Notes: generated by a model from the sequence alone, not told the origin. Positions 8,846 to 17,610 are shown, counted from the stretch's first letter. The stretch: DNA of 64,000 nt from an uncultured Collinsella sp. (GCA_958421275.1 CATZLI010000005.1:1-64000); one strand, 5' to 3'. Numbers and translations: made by a program.

Positions 8846-8905
8846 TTTGTCTCGATCTGTAACATCTTGGCCGCTAAAAGTGGGCCTGGTGTTACAGATT
8901 TAGAT
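8846..8905. repeat. Single TCTCGATCTGTAACA inverted-repeat unit (unit C)
   Basis: TTTGTCTCGATCTGTAACA (8846-8864) is opposed by TGTTACAGATTTAGA (starting 8890). This third unit type precedes the right paired module. Confidence 0.65.
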
Positions 8906-8926
8906 TTTCGATTCGGGTGTCTTCTG

Positions 8927-9065
8927 TTTGTCTCAATCTGTAACAGATAGGGCCCTATTTGCCGAGTAGTTGTTACAGATTTAGATAAACGGGCGCCGCT
9001 GAGCATTTCATCTCGATCTGTAACATCTAGGATTAAAAATGGCTGCTAGATGTTACAGATCGAGA
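8927..9065 (+). repeat. Paired inverted-repeat module, right copy (units D and E)
   Basis: Unit D: TTTGTCTCAATCTGTAACA (8927-8945) with 8971-8989. Unit E: a perfect 20-bp stem 9011-9030 with 9046-9065. Order, spacing and total length (139 nt) match 5839-5977, making a direct repeat that brackets the three-gene cassette. Confidence 0.85.
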
Positions 9066-9129
9066 TGGTAGTGCGCCTGGGCAGCGGCAGGCTGACACCT
9101 CAGTACCCTATCCATCAATCACTCAGAAA

Positions 9130-9165
9130 ATCTTATATATAGAGACTTAGATTTGTGTATAAGAT
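9130..9165. promoter_or_regulatory. Inverted repeat upstream of clpB
   Basis: ATCTTATA (9130-9137) is the perfect inverse of TATAAGAT (9158-9165), and the similarity extends to 10 of 12 bases. TATAAG inside the right arm could be a -10 box. It lies about 80 nt before the clpB start, so it is a candidate operator or promoter element; it does not match the HAIR consensus. Confidence 0.4.
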
Positions 9166-9243
9166 CGCGCAAAGCTGGCAACAATACTTCTCGAACAACG
9201 TGAAGCCGCCCCGTAGGGCGGCCACCCCAAGAGAGGTGATTCC

Positions 9244-11871
9244 ATGAGAATCGATAAGCTAGCAATGACGTCGCGCGAGGCGTTGCAGACCGCCATGAGC
9301 ACGGCCGCTGACGCGCAGGCCGGCGCGGTGGAGCCGATTCACCTGCTGTCTGCCCTGCTCGGTGCCGGCGAGCGCAATATCTCCGTGATTATCGAGCGCA
9401 TCGGTGCCGACCCGGCTCAGCTCGCACGCTCCACACAGGACGCCATCGACCGCGCGCCCAAGGTTTCGGGCGAGGGCCAGCAGATGGGCCTGTCCAACGA
9501 GCTCGTTCGCGTCATCGAGAAGGCCGAGAAGAAGGCCACCAAGATGGGCGACAGCTTTGTGGTGACCGAGCATCTGCTGATGGCGCTTGCCGAGGACAAG
9601 GGCGAGGCGGGCCGTGTGCTGCGCGACGCCGGCGTCACCAAGGAGCGCATCGAGCAGGTCTACGAGGAGCTGCGCGGCGATGACCGCGTGACGTCCGCCG
9701 AGGACAAGACCCAGTTTGAGGCGCTGGAACAGTACGGCCGCAATATCTGCGACCTTGCCCGCGCCGGCAAGCTCGACCCGGTCATTGGCCGTACCGACGA
9801 GATCCGTCGCACCATTCAGGTCCTGTCCCGCCGCACCAAGAACAACCCCGTGCTCATCGGCGAGCCGGGTGTCGGCAAGACGGCCATCGTCGAGGGCATC
9901 GCCCAGCGTATCGTGGCCGGCGACGTGCCGAGTACCCTGCGCGACCGCGACCTTATCGAGCTCGACATGAGCGCGCTGGTCGCCGGCGCTAAGTACCGCG
10001 GCGAGTTCGAGGACCGCTTGAAGGCTGTGCTCAAGGAGGTACAGAAGTCCGAAGGCAAGGTCATCCTGTTCATCGATGAGCTCCACACCATCGTGGGCGC
10101 TGGTGCCACCGAGGGCTCCATGGACGCCGGCAACATCCTCAAGCCGGCGCTTGCCCGTGGCGACTTGCACGCGATCGGCGCGACCACGCTCGACGAGTAT
10201 CGCAAGTACATCGAGAAGGACGCGGCGCTCGCCCGTCGTTTCCAGACCGTTATGGTGAGCGAGCCTACCGTCGAGGACACCATCTCGATCCTGCGTGGCC
10301 TCAAGGAGAAGTACGAGATCTTCCACGGTGTGCACATCACCGATAGCGCGCTCGTGGCCGCTGCTGACCTCTCCGATCGCTATATCGCCGACCGCTTTCT
10401 GCCCGACAAGGCCATCGACCTGGTCGATGAGGCCGCAAGCCGCCTGCGCATGGAACTCGACAGCATGCCGGTCGAGATTGACGCCACCACGCGTCAGCTC
10501 ACCCAGCTGCAGATCGAGGAGCAGGCGCTCATGAAGGAGACCGACGACGCCTCCAAGGAGCGTCTGGAGGCCCTGCGCCAAGAGATCGCCGAGGTCCAAG
10601 AAAAGCTCAACGTGCAAAAGGCCGGCTGGCTCAACCAGAAGAACGCCATCGACCACGTGCAGGAGCTTAAGGGACAGCTCGACGAGGCCAGAAGCGAAGA
10701 GGAGCGCGCGACGCGCAACGGCGACCTGGGCCGTGCGTCCGAGCTGCGCTACTCCGTGATTCCGGGTCTGCAGCAGCAGATTCAGGATTCCGAGGCTGCG
10801 CTCGAGGCACAAAAGCAGAAGGACGGCGAGGGTCTCAACGAGCAGGTGACCTCCGATGAGATCGCCGAGGTCGTGAGTGCCTGGACCGGCGTGCCCGTGT
10901 CCAAGATGATGCAGGGCGAGCTCGACAAGCTGAAGGGCCTGGAGGGTGAGCTGCATAAGCGCGTCATCGGCCAGGACGAGGCCGTCTCCGCCGTCGCCGC
11001 GGCTGTGCGCCGCAGCCGTGCGGGCCTCTCCGATCCGGACAAGCCCATCGGCAGCTTCTTCTTCCTGGGCCCCACCGGCGTGGGCAAGACCGAGCTCGCC
11101 AAGGCACTTGCCGAGTGCCTGTTCGACGACGAGCGCGCGCTCGTGCGTATCGACATGTCCGAGTACATGGAGAAGTTCAGCGTCCAGCGTCTGATCGGTG
11201 CGCCCCCAGGATACGTGGGTTACGACGAGGGCGGCCAGCTCACTGAGGCCGTGCGCCGTCGTCCGTACTCCGTGATCTTGCTCGACGAGATGGAGAAGGC
11301 TCATCCTGATGTCTTCAACGTGCTGCTGCAGGTGCTCGACGACGGCCGTCTGACCGATGGCCAGGGTCGCCAGGTGTCCTTCAAGAACACGATTATCATC
11401 ATGACGTCCAACGTGGGCTCCAAGGCCATCGCCGATCTGTCCGGTAAGGACGAGGAGGAGATGCGCCATCAGGTCGACGCCGCCATGGCTCAGACCTTCC
11501 GCCCCGAGTTCCTCAACCGTATCGACGATATCGTGGTGTTCCATCCGCTCGGCATGGCGCAGATCGAGAAGATTGTCGACATCCAGCTTGCCGACGTTCG
11601 CGCACGCCTGGCCAAGGAGCGCATGACGCTTGCCATCACCCCGGCGGCCAAGCAGATGCTTGCCGTGGGTGGCCTGGACCCCGTGTTCGGCGCCCGTCCG
11701 CTCAAGCGCCTGGTCCAGCGCGAGGTCGTGGATGCCATTGCTGCCGCTATCATCGACGGCACGGTGCGCGAGGGCGATCAGGTGACGGTCGATGTCGACA
11801 AGGACGGCGGCTTTACCGTCGTGTGCGACAACACGCCGGCGGCCACCTACGAGGTCCCCGACGCCGAGTAG
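9244..11871 (+). CDS. clpB: ATP-dependent disaggregase ClpB
   Basis: ClpB is a hexameric AAA+ machine that resolubilises aggregates with the DnaK system encoded 7 kb upstream. The 875-residue protein shows the Clp N-domain (1-145), AAA-1 with Walker A GEPGVGKT near residue 206 and Walker B VILFIDELHT, the long coiled-coil middle domain (about 405-520) that distinguishes ClpB from ClpA/C, and AAA-2 with GPTGVGKT near 609, VILLDEMEKAH and GARPLKR. Length is typical. A GAGAGGTGATTCC ribosome site precedes ATG 9244. Heat-shock control is expected from the family. Confidence 0.97.
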   Translation: MRIDKLAMTSREALQTAMSTAADAQAGAVEPIHLLSALLGAGERNISVIIERIGADPAQLARSTQDAIDRAPKVSGEGQQMGLSNELVRVIEKAEKKATKMGDSFVVTEHLLMALAEDKGEAGRVLRDAGVTKERIEQVYEELRGDDRVTSAEDKTQFEALEQYGRNICDLARAGKLDPVIGRTDEIRRTIQVLSRRTKNNPVLIGEPGVGKTAIVEGIAQRIVAGDVPSTLRDRDLIELDMSALVAGAKYRGEFEDRLKAVLKEVQKSEGKVILFIDELHTIVGAGATEGSMDAGNILKPALARGDLHAIGATTLDEYRKYIEKDAALARRFQTVMVSEPTVEDTISILRGLKEKYEIFHGVHITDSALVAAADLSDRYIADRFLPDKAIDLVDEAASRLRMELDSMPVEIDATTRQLTQLQIEEQALMKETDDASKERLEALRQEIAEVQEKLNVQKAGWLNQKNAIDHVQELKGQLDEARSEEERATRNGDLGRASELRYSVIPGLQQQIQDSEAALEAQKQKDGEGLNEQVTSDEIAEVVSAWTGVPVSKMMQGELDKLKGLEGELHKRVIGQDEAVSAVAAAVRRSRAGLSDPDKPIGSFFFLGPTGVGKTELAKALAECLFDDERALVRIDMSEYMEKFSVQRLIGAPPGYVGYDEGGQLTEAVRRRPYSVILLDEMEKAHPDVFNVLLQVLDDGRLTDGQGRQVSFKNTIIIMTSNVGSKAIADLSGKDEEEMRHQVDAAMAQTFRPEFLNRIDDIVVFHPLGMAQIEKIVDIQLADVRARLAKERMTLAITPAAKQMLAVGGLDPVFGARPLKRLVQREVVDAIAAAIIDGTVREGDQVTVDVDKDGGFTVVCDNTPAATYEVPDAE

Positions 11872-11916
11872 ATTTTTGGGACATGCCTTAAAATCTGCCA
11901 GTCGTCTCTAAACGCC

Positions 11917-11953
11917 AAGGGCGGCGGATCCAATTGGGTCCGCCGCCCTTTTT
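11917..11953 (+). terminator. clpB terminator
   Basis: A 10-bp perfect stem (GGGCGGCGGA, 11919-11928, with 11939-11948) is followed by TTTTT. Confidence 0.8.
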
Positions 11954-12003
11954 CGTGCGACAATAGATGATGTTGAACGGATGCGATGCAAGGAGCTATG
12001 CAG

Positions 12004-12207
12004 ATGAAAGACGAGATCAAGACGCACGCACCGGCGGCTGAGGCAGCGCCCGCCGCGCCGGTCGCACCGAAGGCTTCTCCCAAACCGGCGCCCAAGCCGC
12101 GCGACCCCTATATCCGTGCCGAGAACGAGGACGATGACGGTTACGACCCCTACAGCGACCGACGCCCCGAGCGCGAGCCGATGTTCGAAGCCGATCCGTG
12201 GCGCTAA
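12004..12207 (+). CDS. Small Ala/Pro-rich hypothetical protein
   Basis: A 67-residue product whose first half is Ala/Pro/Lys-rich (APVAPKASPKPAPKPRDP) and second half acidic (AENEDDDGYDPYSDRRPE). ATG 12004 is chosen because AAGGAG (11990-11995) is 8 nt upstream; ATG 11986 is too early for it. No domain recognised; probably disordered. It has its own space between the clpB terminator and a long palindrome. Confidence 0.55.
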   Translation: MKDEIKTHAPAAEAAPAAPVAPKASPKPAPKPRDPYIRAENEDDDGYDPYSDRRPEREPMFEADPWR

Positions 12208-12232
12208 GTGCCACCCAAAAGGCCACCAATTA

Positions 12233-12300
12233 AGTTGCGGTGAAATAGGGACTGTTTTTGCAGTTTGACCAGCAAAAACAGTCCCTATTTCACCGCAACT
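12233..12300. repeat. Long perfect palindrome with 29-bp arms
   Basis: Bases 12233-12261 and 12272-12300 are perfect reverse complements over 29 positions, beginning AGTTGCGGTGAAATAGGG, around a 10-nt loop. Such length exceeds a normal terminator and resembles a mobile palindromic element. The rest of the gap up to 12461 shows no gene. Confidence 0.8.
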
Positions 12301-12461
12301 GCGTTAGGGATTTTTCTACAGGGGGAGGGTAGTCAAAAAAGCCCCGTCCCAAATTGACTGCTCGGGGAGTCGCATTCGAGCTCGTGTCCTCTTGGCCACT
12401 CGATATCCTTCGGAGCAATAACAGTGAAAAAACTTGCTTAAGTGTTAATCAAGCTACACAC

Positions 12462-12521
12462 AATCTTGCTCTCTAATTAATCAAGAATCAGTATAATTTT
12501 GATTAGCTAGAGAGCAAGATT
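12462..12521. promoter_or_regulatory. Operator-like inverted repeat enclosing a TATAAT box
   Basis: Arms of 23 nt (12462-12484 and 12499-12521; core CTTGCTCTCTAATTAATCAA) match with two mismatches. The 14-nt centre contains TATAAT (12492-12497). A partly similar CTTGCT...TTAATCAAG sits upstream at about 12433-12453. The right arm ends just before the ribosome site of the ATPase gene at 12530, so promoter and start may be controlled by binding here. Confidence 0.6.
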
Positions 12522-12529
12522 GGAGAATC

Positions 12530-13882
12530 ATGGCATTCAACGACTTGATCGCCCAGAAAATAAAGGACTTTGAACAGCAGGGGGTTCCGCAGGTCTTTGA
12601 GCGAGACCTTGATCTAGGAAACCCACAGGAGCCAAAGCGCGACAACATCGTAAATGTGATTGTGGGGGCCCGCCGTTGTGGAAAGACGTATCGCCTGTAT
12701 CAGGAGATGCGGCGGCTTCAGAGCCGGGGCGTCGAGCTTGACCGGATGCTTTACTTCAATTTTGAGGATGAGCGCTTGCGCCCGTATGAGCCATCGCTGC
12801 TGGCGGACGTGCTCGACACGTTCTATGCGCTGTATCCTGTTGCTCGAACCGAGGGCGCTTACATTTTCTTTGACGAGATCCAGGAAATTCCCGAATGGGG
12901 TGCGTTTCTGCGGCGTGTAGTCGATACGGAGAAAGCGACCGTCTATGTGACGGGATCTTCTTCTAAGATGCTGTCCTCAGAACTTAAGAGCGAGTTCAGG
13001 GGTCGTTCTCTTGTGCGAGAGCTTTTTCCGTTGAGTTTTTCGGAATACGTTCGATATAAGACGGGGAGCGTTCTCGAGTCAGATGCGACCTTTTCCCCGA
13101 GCGATGCAGCGCTGCTTCGACATCATCTGATCGGGTATCTTGAACGAGGGGGATTCATCGCGACACTTGAGCAGACGCCTGCAGACGCGATTCAGCTGCT
13201 ACAGGAATATGCTTCGCGAACGGTCGCCATGGACGTCGTTGAACGTTACGACGTCAAGAACCCTCGCCTGGCATCGCTGTTCTTGACGCGGTGTATGGCA
13301 TCTTCGGGACGAGAGCTGTCAGTGAACAAAGTGTACAACGAGTTCAAGAGCAGACAGATACCCGTCAGTCGTAATTCGCTCAGCGACTTACTTGAGTATT
13401 ATGAGGACGCCTACCTGTTATTTTCTGTGCCGGAGTTCACGCGTTCACTGGCAAATAACATGCGGTCTGCGTCTAAGGTCTACGCTGTCGACCCTGCGAT
13501 GTTTGGAGCATTCTCTCCCGCATCGGCATTGGACCAGGGCCAGAGGCTCGAGACCGCAGTGTTCAATGCGCTAAGAAGAAGGACTCCCGCGGTGAGGACC
13601 GGCTCGGTCTGCCGCCTGCTAATCAAAGAGAAGAGCAAAAGCCATGAGGTGGACTTTGTGGCTGGGGATGCGCTTCTCATGCGGGCTTATAGCCTGATTC
13701 AGGTGAGTGCGGATATGGCAAGTGAGAAAACGCGCGAGCGCGAAATCGCCGCGCTTGATGCCTCGATGGCCCAGTTTGATCTTGGCGAGTCGGCAATCGT
13801 TACCATGGATGAACAGACCGATATTCCATGCGAGCACGGTGTGGTACACGTTATGCCCGCATGGAAGTGGCTCCTTGCCTAA
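12530..13882 (+). CDS. AAA ATPase with DUF4143-type C-terminal domain
   Basis: The 450-residue protein carries Walker A GARRCGKT (about residues 45-52), Walker B YIFFDEIQEIPEW (about 110-122) and a sensor-like TGSSSKML. A C-terminal domain with SEYVRYKTGS, YLERGGF, LLEYYEDAYLLFSVP and a restriction-endonuclease-like HEVDFVAGDALLMRAYSLIQV follows. This matches the archaeal-type ATPase/DUF4143 family, common in gut bacteria; its function is not settled, though roles as antitoxin-like or DNA-associated ATPases have been suggested. It stands alone with its own palindromic promoter, and its AT-rich upstream DNA suggests acquisition. Confidence 0.85.
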   Translation: MAFNDLIAQKIKDFEQQGVPQVFERDLDLGNPQEPKRDNIVNVIVGARRCGKTYRLYQEMRRLQSRGVELDRMLYFNFEDERLRPYEPSLLADVLDTFYALYPVARTEGAYIFFDEIQEIPEWGAFLRRVVDTEKATVYVTGSSSKMLSSELKSEFRGRSLVRELFPLSFSEYVRYKTGSVLESDATFSPSDAALLRHHLIGYLERGGFIATLEQTPADAIQLLQEYASRTVAMDVVERYDVKNPRLASLFLTRCMASSGRELSVNKVYNEFKSRQIPVSRNSLSDLLEYYEDAYLLFSVPEFTRSLANNMRSASKVYAVDPAMFGAFSPASALDQGQRLETAVFNALRRRTPAVRTGSVCRLLIKEKSKSHEVDFVAGDALLMRAYSLIQVSADMASEKTREREIAALDASMAQFDLGESAIVTMDEQTDIPCEHGVVHVMPAWKWLLA

Positions 13883-13955
13883 TCATCTATGGGCCTGTGG
13901 GGTCAGGACCTCCTGGCTCCTTCATCACGGTTGGGGAGCACCTTGCTGCGCCAGG

Positions 13956-15452
13956 CTAGTCCTGGGCTTTGATGCTCGGCAGGAGAATCTGGGCGAGGTA
14001 GTCGGTCTCGAGTTTGGCGGCGGCGTCGGCCTTGCCGTCTTTGCCGACCAGCACGTTCTTGATCTGGCTATAGGTATAGCGGTTGCCGGTCGTCAGCTCG
14101 ACAAGCTCAATGGCCGTGTCCATGGGGTAGGTTGACACGGGGTTCTGCGTCCGTCCGTTGATGGTCTGGGGCACCACGTACGGATAGACGGGGCCGCTGG
14201 CGTAGACGGTATAACCGTTGCCTAGATTGGCCGCACCCAAAACCGTATCGCCTTCATCGGGCGTAAAGCTCTCGCCCTCGCGCACCGCGACAAGCGTCAC
14301 GAGCGGTGTGTTGGTGTCGCCGTCCAGATAAATGCACAGCGTGTTGCCGTTCTGCCAGGTTGCGACCTTGCCATACCACTCAACCGGAATATCGAGCTGA
14401 TACAGGTTCGTCGCCTTGTGCCGAGCGTCGGCATCGCGGGCGGACTGAGCCTCGCTTGCGCTTACGGCGTTGGCGGCGGCATCGCGGCGCGTAATTGCCG
14501 CCTGCTGGAGTATCTTTGCCGCGGCGGCAGAGCTCGCGCCGCCTTCTTCGGCGTACTTGGCGGCGGCATCGATCTGGTCGTCGGTCACCGTGTCGGCTGA
14601 GGGCACCTTAAGCTTAAAGGTGGCTTGAGCGCGCAGATCCTGCCCGTCATTCTTGACCGTAACCTGGGCCTTGGTGGTCGGGACGGTGTAGATGGTGCCG
14701 TCGGCCGCGATGGGGGAGGCGGCGATGGAGAACGTGTAATCGCCGGGCAGCAGCTTAATGCCGCGACCGTGCTCGTCAACGTAGAGCGTTTCGCTCACGG
14801 AAGAACCGTCGGAATCCTGACCGCTCACCTGCACGGGAATCTTGGAGCCAGTTGAGCAGTCGAGCCCCGCGGCATGTACGCCAATTTGCACCGACATCAT
14901 GGTATGGGCGTTTGCGGCAACCACGGCGGCCTGCTCTTGCCGGTATCCATTCCAAGCGGCATAGCCTGCGCCGCCGGCGACAAGCGCGACGGCTACGACG
15001 CCTGCCACCATCAGGTTGCGGCGCTTGGGCGACATCTTACGGTGACGAACCTCGGCTTCGCGTGCCGAAGGAACGGACGGTAGGGGAATATCGCCCATGG
15101 CGATGGTCTCGTCCACGGCAGGCGCAGAGCCTAAGCCAGGGAGCTCGCGGGTCAGCGAATCTTCGGCCGGCAAGTTGTCGAGCAAGATGGTTTCCTCGCT
15201 CGTGTCGGATCCGGGCTGGTCGTCGGCCTCGCTTTCGGTGTCTTCGTGATCTGCCTCATCCTCGGCAGGCTCAACGTCGCCTGTATCCTGATCATCGGGC
15301 TGTGCCTCGATTTCCGGCTCATCCTGCACATCAACGCTCGAATCGTCAAACGCAACATCGTCAAGCGAAATCCGGTCTAGGCTTTCCAAGGCCTCGGCAC
15401 ACGCTTCTGCATCTTGGACCGCGTCCTCTTGGCCCGTCGTCTCATCTTTCAT
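13956..15452 (-). CDS. Membrane-anchored protein with acidic cytosolic region
   Basis: The 498-residue protein has a very acidic, disordered N-terminal region (1-135), a basic stretch (RHRKMSPKRRN), one membrane segment (LMVAGVVAVALVAGGAGYAAW, about 146-166) and a large exported part. The exported part begins with a beta domain resembling a peptidase regulatory or prealbumin-like fold (ETLYVDEHGRGIKLLPGDYTF) and then has an Ala-rich helix. The cytosolic part holds two Thr motifs (SEETILLDNLP and VDETIAMGDIP) that look like kinase/FHA-type phospho-Thr sites. Because the window also encodes three Ser/Thr kinases and FHA proteins, it may be their substrate; this is inference. Family not recognised. 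Confidence 0.7.
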   Translation of the reverse strand: MKDETTGQEDAVQDAEACAEALESLDRISLDDVAFDDSSVDVQDEPEIEAQPDDQDTGDVEPAEDEADHEDTESEADDQPGSDTSEETILLDNLPAEDSLTRELPGLGSAPAVDETIAMGDIPLPSVPSAREAEVRHRKMSPKRRNLMVAGVVAVALVAGGAGYAAWNGYRQEQAAVVAANAHTMMSVQIGVHAAGLDCSTGSKIPVQVSGQDSDGSSVSETLYVDEHGRGIKLLPGDYTFSIAASPIAADGTIYTVPTTKAQVTVKNDGQDLRAQATFKLKVPSADTVTDDQIDAAAKYAEEGGASSAAAAKILQQAAITRRDAAANAVSASEAQSARDADARHKATNLYQLDIPVEWYGKVATWQNGNTLCIYLDGDTNTPLVTLVAVREGESFTPDEGDTVLGAANLGNGYTVYASGPVYPYVVPQTINGRTQNPVSTYPMDTAIELVELTTGNRYTYSQIKNVLVGKDGKADAAAKLETDYLAQILLPSIKAQD

Positions 15453-15584
15453 ATATCCCCCAAGCTCAATATCGGGACAACACTGTACCCAAAAACAGGA
15501 CCCTATAGAGCCGCCTCATGATTTGAAATCCGATTTTATATATGCGCATGTTTTTGAATAGATGAATAGAGACGCAACGACAAA

Positions 15585-15621
15585 AGCCCCCGAAAAGCGA
15601 GCGAAACGCTTTCCGGGGGCT
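15585..15621 (-). terminator. Terminator for the tetR-membrane protein unit
   Basis: A 15-bp stem (15585-15599 with 15607-15621, one mismatch) reads into TTTTG on the minus strand, immediately after the gene ending at 15689. Confidence 0.7.
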
Positions 15622-15688
15622 CTGCGAGGCATTGGATGAAAAACCTGGCGGGCGGGCCTATGCCCAGGCGCCAACAGCGACCAACATG

Positions 15689-16696
15689 TTACTCGACGTG
15701 AGCGTAATCGACCTTGGCGCGACGAGCGGTGGCCTTCTCCCAATCGCTGGTGCCCTCAAAGACATCCTGCTTGTAGGGATTGCGGCCGAGCTTCTTGGCA
15801 CGGTAGGCGATGTAGATGATCGCGGCGACGTTGGCGACCAGTGCGGCGATCGAGACCGCGGTAGCGGCGCCGGGGTCGAGCGTGGAGTGGGTCACAAAGA
15901 TGGACTCCTCCTGGAAGTACGGGAACACCTGGGCAAACATGCACCAAATGGCCAGCGTAAAGGCGCGGTTCTGGATCCAGCCGCCCTTGTTCCAGATAAA
16001 GGCGGCGACAGTGGGCGCCAGCAGCAGCGCAAAGCCGCAGAACCAGGAGTGGGTGGGCAGGCAGTTGTAGGTGTAGCAGAAGTTCCAGATATCGTAGGCG
16101 ATGATGTAGACCCAGGTCATATCGGGCCACAGCATATCGGTCTGATCCTCGGAGGCGTAGACGCTCCACCAACCGGTCATGCAGAAGATGTTGATGATGC
16201 CCGCGATGCCGTTGAACACGTTGTTCCAGCCGGCCAGCTGCGTAGCACCTTCGGAGGTGACCCAGGTGGACTCGCCCAGGACAAAGAAGTGATAGGCGCT
16301 CTCAAAGTCGGACACGACGGCGATCATGATGTTGATGGCGACGATCACAAACGGCCATGCGCGGAACCAATGTGCCTTGCCGATCTTGCCCCACTGGTAC
16401 TTAATGGCAATGAAGCCCCAGCAACCGGCCAGCGCCGCGTATACCTTGGCGTAGTGGAACCAGCTGTTCTGGTACACATGGGTGGGGTTGGTGAGCGCCC
16501 ACTCGGCACCCTGCGAGACGCCGATGGCGATGGCGACGCAGTAGATGGTCATGGCCAGCGGAGCCACGCCAAAGATGATTGCCGCGCCCAGCTTGGTGCG
16601 GCGGCCGACCTCGTTGAGCACGATCAGGCCAATAAAGACCATGGCCCAGCCGGCCCAGTGGATAAGGGTATCGCTACCCCAAACATCGAACAGCAT
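15689..16696 (-). CDS. Multispanning membrane protein, possibly DUF5692 family
   Basis: The 335-residue protein has about nine hydrophobic segments and many aromatic residues, including WGSDTLIHWAGWAMVF at the start, WFHYAKVYAALAGCWGF, MTWVYIIAYDIWNFCYTYNCLPTHSWFCG and FPYFQEESIFVT. I believe it matches the DUF5692 proteins of anaerobes, but no function is known to me. A GAAAGGAGAG ribosome site precedes ATG 16696. It lies 63 nt downstream of the tetR gene on the same strand, so the regulator probably controls it. Confidence 0.65.
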   Translation of the reverse strand: MLFDVWGSDTLIHWAGWAMVFIGLIVLNEVGRRTKLGAAIIFGVAPLAMTIYCVAIAIGVSQGAEWALTNPTHVYQNSWFHYAKVYAALAGCWGFIAIKYQWGKIGKAHWFRAWPFVIVAINIMIAVVSDFESAYHFFVLGESTWVTSEGATQLAGWNNVFNGIAGIINIFCMTGWWSVYASEDQTDMLWPDMTWVYIIAYDIWNFCYTYNCLPTHSWFCGFALLLAPTVAAFIWNKGGWIQNRAFTLAIWCMFAQVFPYFQEESIFVTHSTLDPGAATAVSIAALVANVAAIIYIAYRAKKLGRNPYKQDVFEGTSDWEKATARRAKVDYAHVE

Positions 16697-16759
16697 GCTG
16701 CTCTCCTTTCACACGCCCGCGGCCCCTCTTCTGATCGCGGGCAGTTTGGCCAAATGTCG

Positions 16760-17422
16760 TCAGTTCTGGGGCTTGCGCTCCGGATACTTGGCGGTATAGC
16801 CCTCGATGTGGAGTGTCGAGGCGATGATTTCCTTGACCGTCTCGTCGGGCACATCGGGGTGCGTGCGGATATACATCAACAACCCCATGATGAGGGTGTA
16901 GAACGTCTCGTAGACATGATCGATGCGTAGCTCATGATGGGCGACATAATCCACCACGGTGGTGTCGCAGATATACTGCGCCACGCGCTGGACCACGTTG
17001 TGCAAAAAGCCGCCGTAGAGCGCGCCGCTGCTCGAGGTGAGCGTGCTCGGCAGCTCGTGGCCGCTGGCGACTAGGCGCTTAAAGAGCGGGGCGACGGTGT
17101 CGAGCGCGCCCTCGATATCGCCGACGGTGCGGTCGGCGTTCCACTGCTCGAGTTCGGAGATAAAACCGTCGATTGCCTCGTCCATGACGGCGGTGACGGC
17201 GGCGTCCATGTCGGCGAAGTAGTGGTAGAACAATGAACGCGTGCAGCCGGCTCGCTTGGTCACGGCCGATACCGATAGGTGGGATACGCCCAGATCGGAG
17301 CTTACGGTGCGCACGGCATCGAGGATCTCGCGACGGCGTTCGTCGCCCGTCAGGCGCTTTGCCGCGCTATCGGATGCGGGGACGGCATTGACTACAGAGG
17401 TACCTGCTGTGTTGTTGCCCAT
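16760..17422 (-). CDS. TetR-family transcriptional regulator
   Basis: The 220-residue protein has an N-terminal TetR HTH (RRREILDAVRTV, LSVSAVTKRAGCTRSLFYHYFADMDA; residues 28-75) and an all-helical ligand domain. It heads a minus-strand unit with the membrane protein gene and is divergent from the oxidoreductase at 17611. The shared 190-bp region holds two matching TTGAC-N5-GTCAA palindromes (17481-17518), which are likely its operators. Ligand unknown. Confidence 0.88.
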   Translation of the reverse strand: MGNNTAGTSVVNAVPASDSAAKRLTGDERRREILDAVRTVSSDLGVSHLSVSAVTKRAGCTRSLFYHYFADMDAAVTAVMDEAIDGFISELEQWNADRTVGDIEGALDTVAPLFKRLVASGHELPSTLTSSSGALYGGFLHNVVQRVAQYICDTTVVDYVAHHELRIDHVYETFYTLIMGLLMYIRTHPDVPDETVKEIIASTLHIEGYTAKYPERKPQN

Positions 17423-17480
17423 GTTTTGCCGCCTTTCATCCTCTTTTGCCTGACCGTTCGCCTAACAGTCTTGAATATTG

Positions 17481-17518
17481 TTGACGGTTCGTCAATACTA
17501 TTTTTGACACAATGTCAA
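17481..17518. promoter_or_regulatory. Pair of TTGAC-N5-GTCAA operators
   Basis: TTGACggttcGTCAA (17481-17495) and TTGACacaatGTCAA (17504-17518) are two 15-bp palindromes with identical half-sites, 23 bp centre to centre, in the divergent tetR/oxidoreductase promoter region. Two tandem sites suit cooperative TetR binding. Confidence 0.65.
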
Positions 17519-17610
17519 CAATGGCGGGTGAACGGCATGGGGCATGCCCGGCCTGCAAAAAAAGAGGGGCGCTGCGGCCTCGTCGGGCTGCGGCAAGAGA
17601 AGGGACAAAC

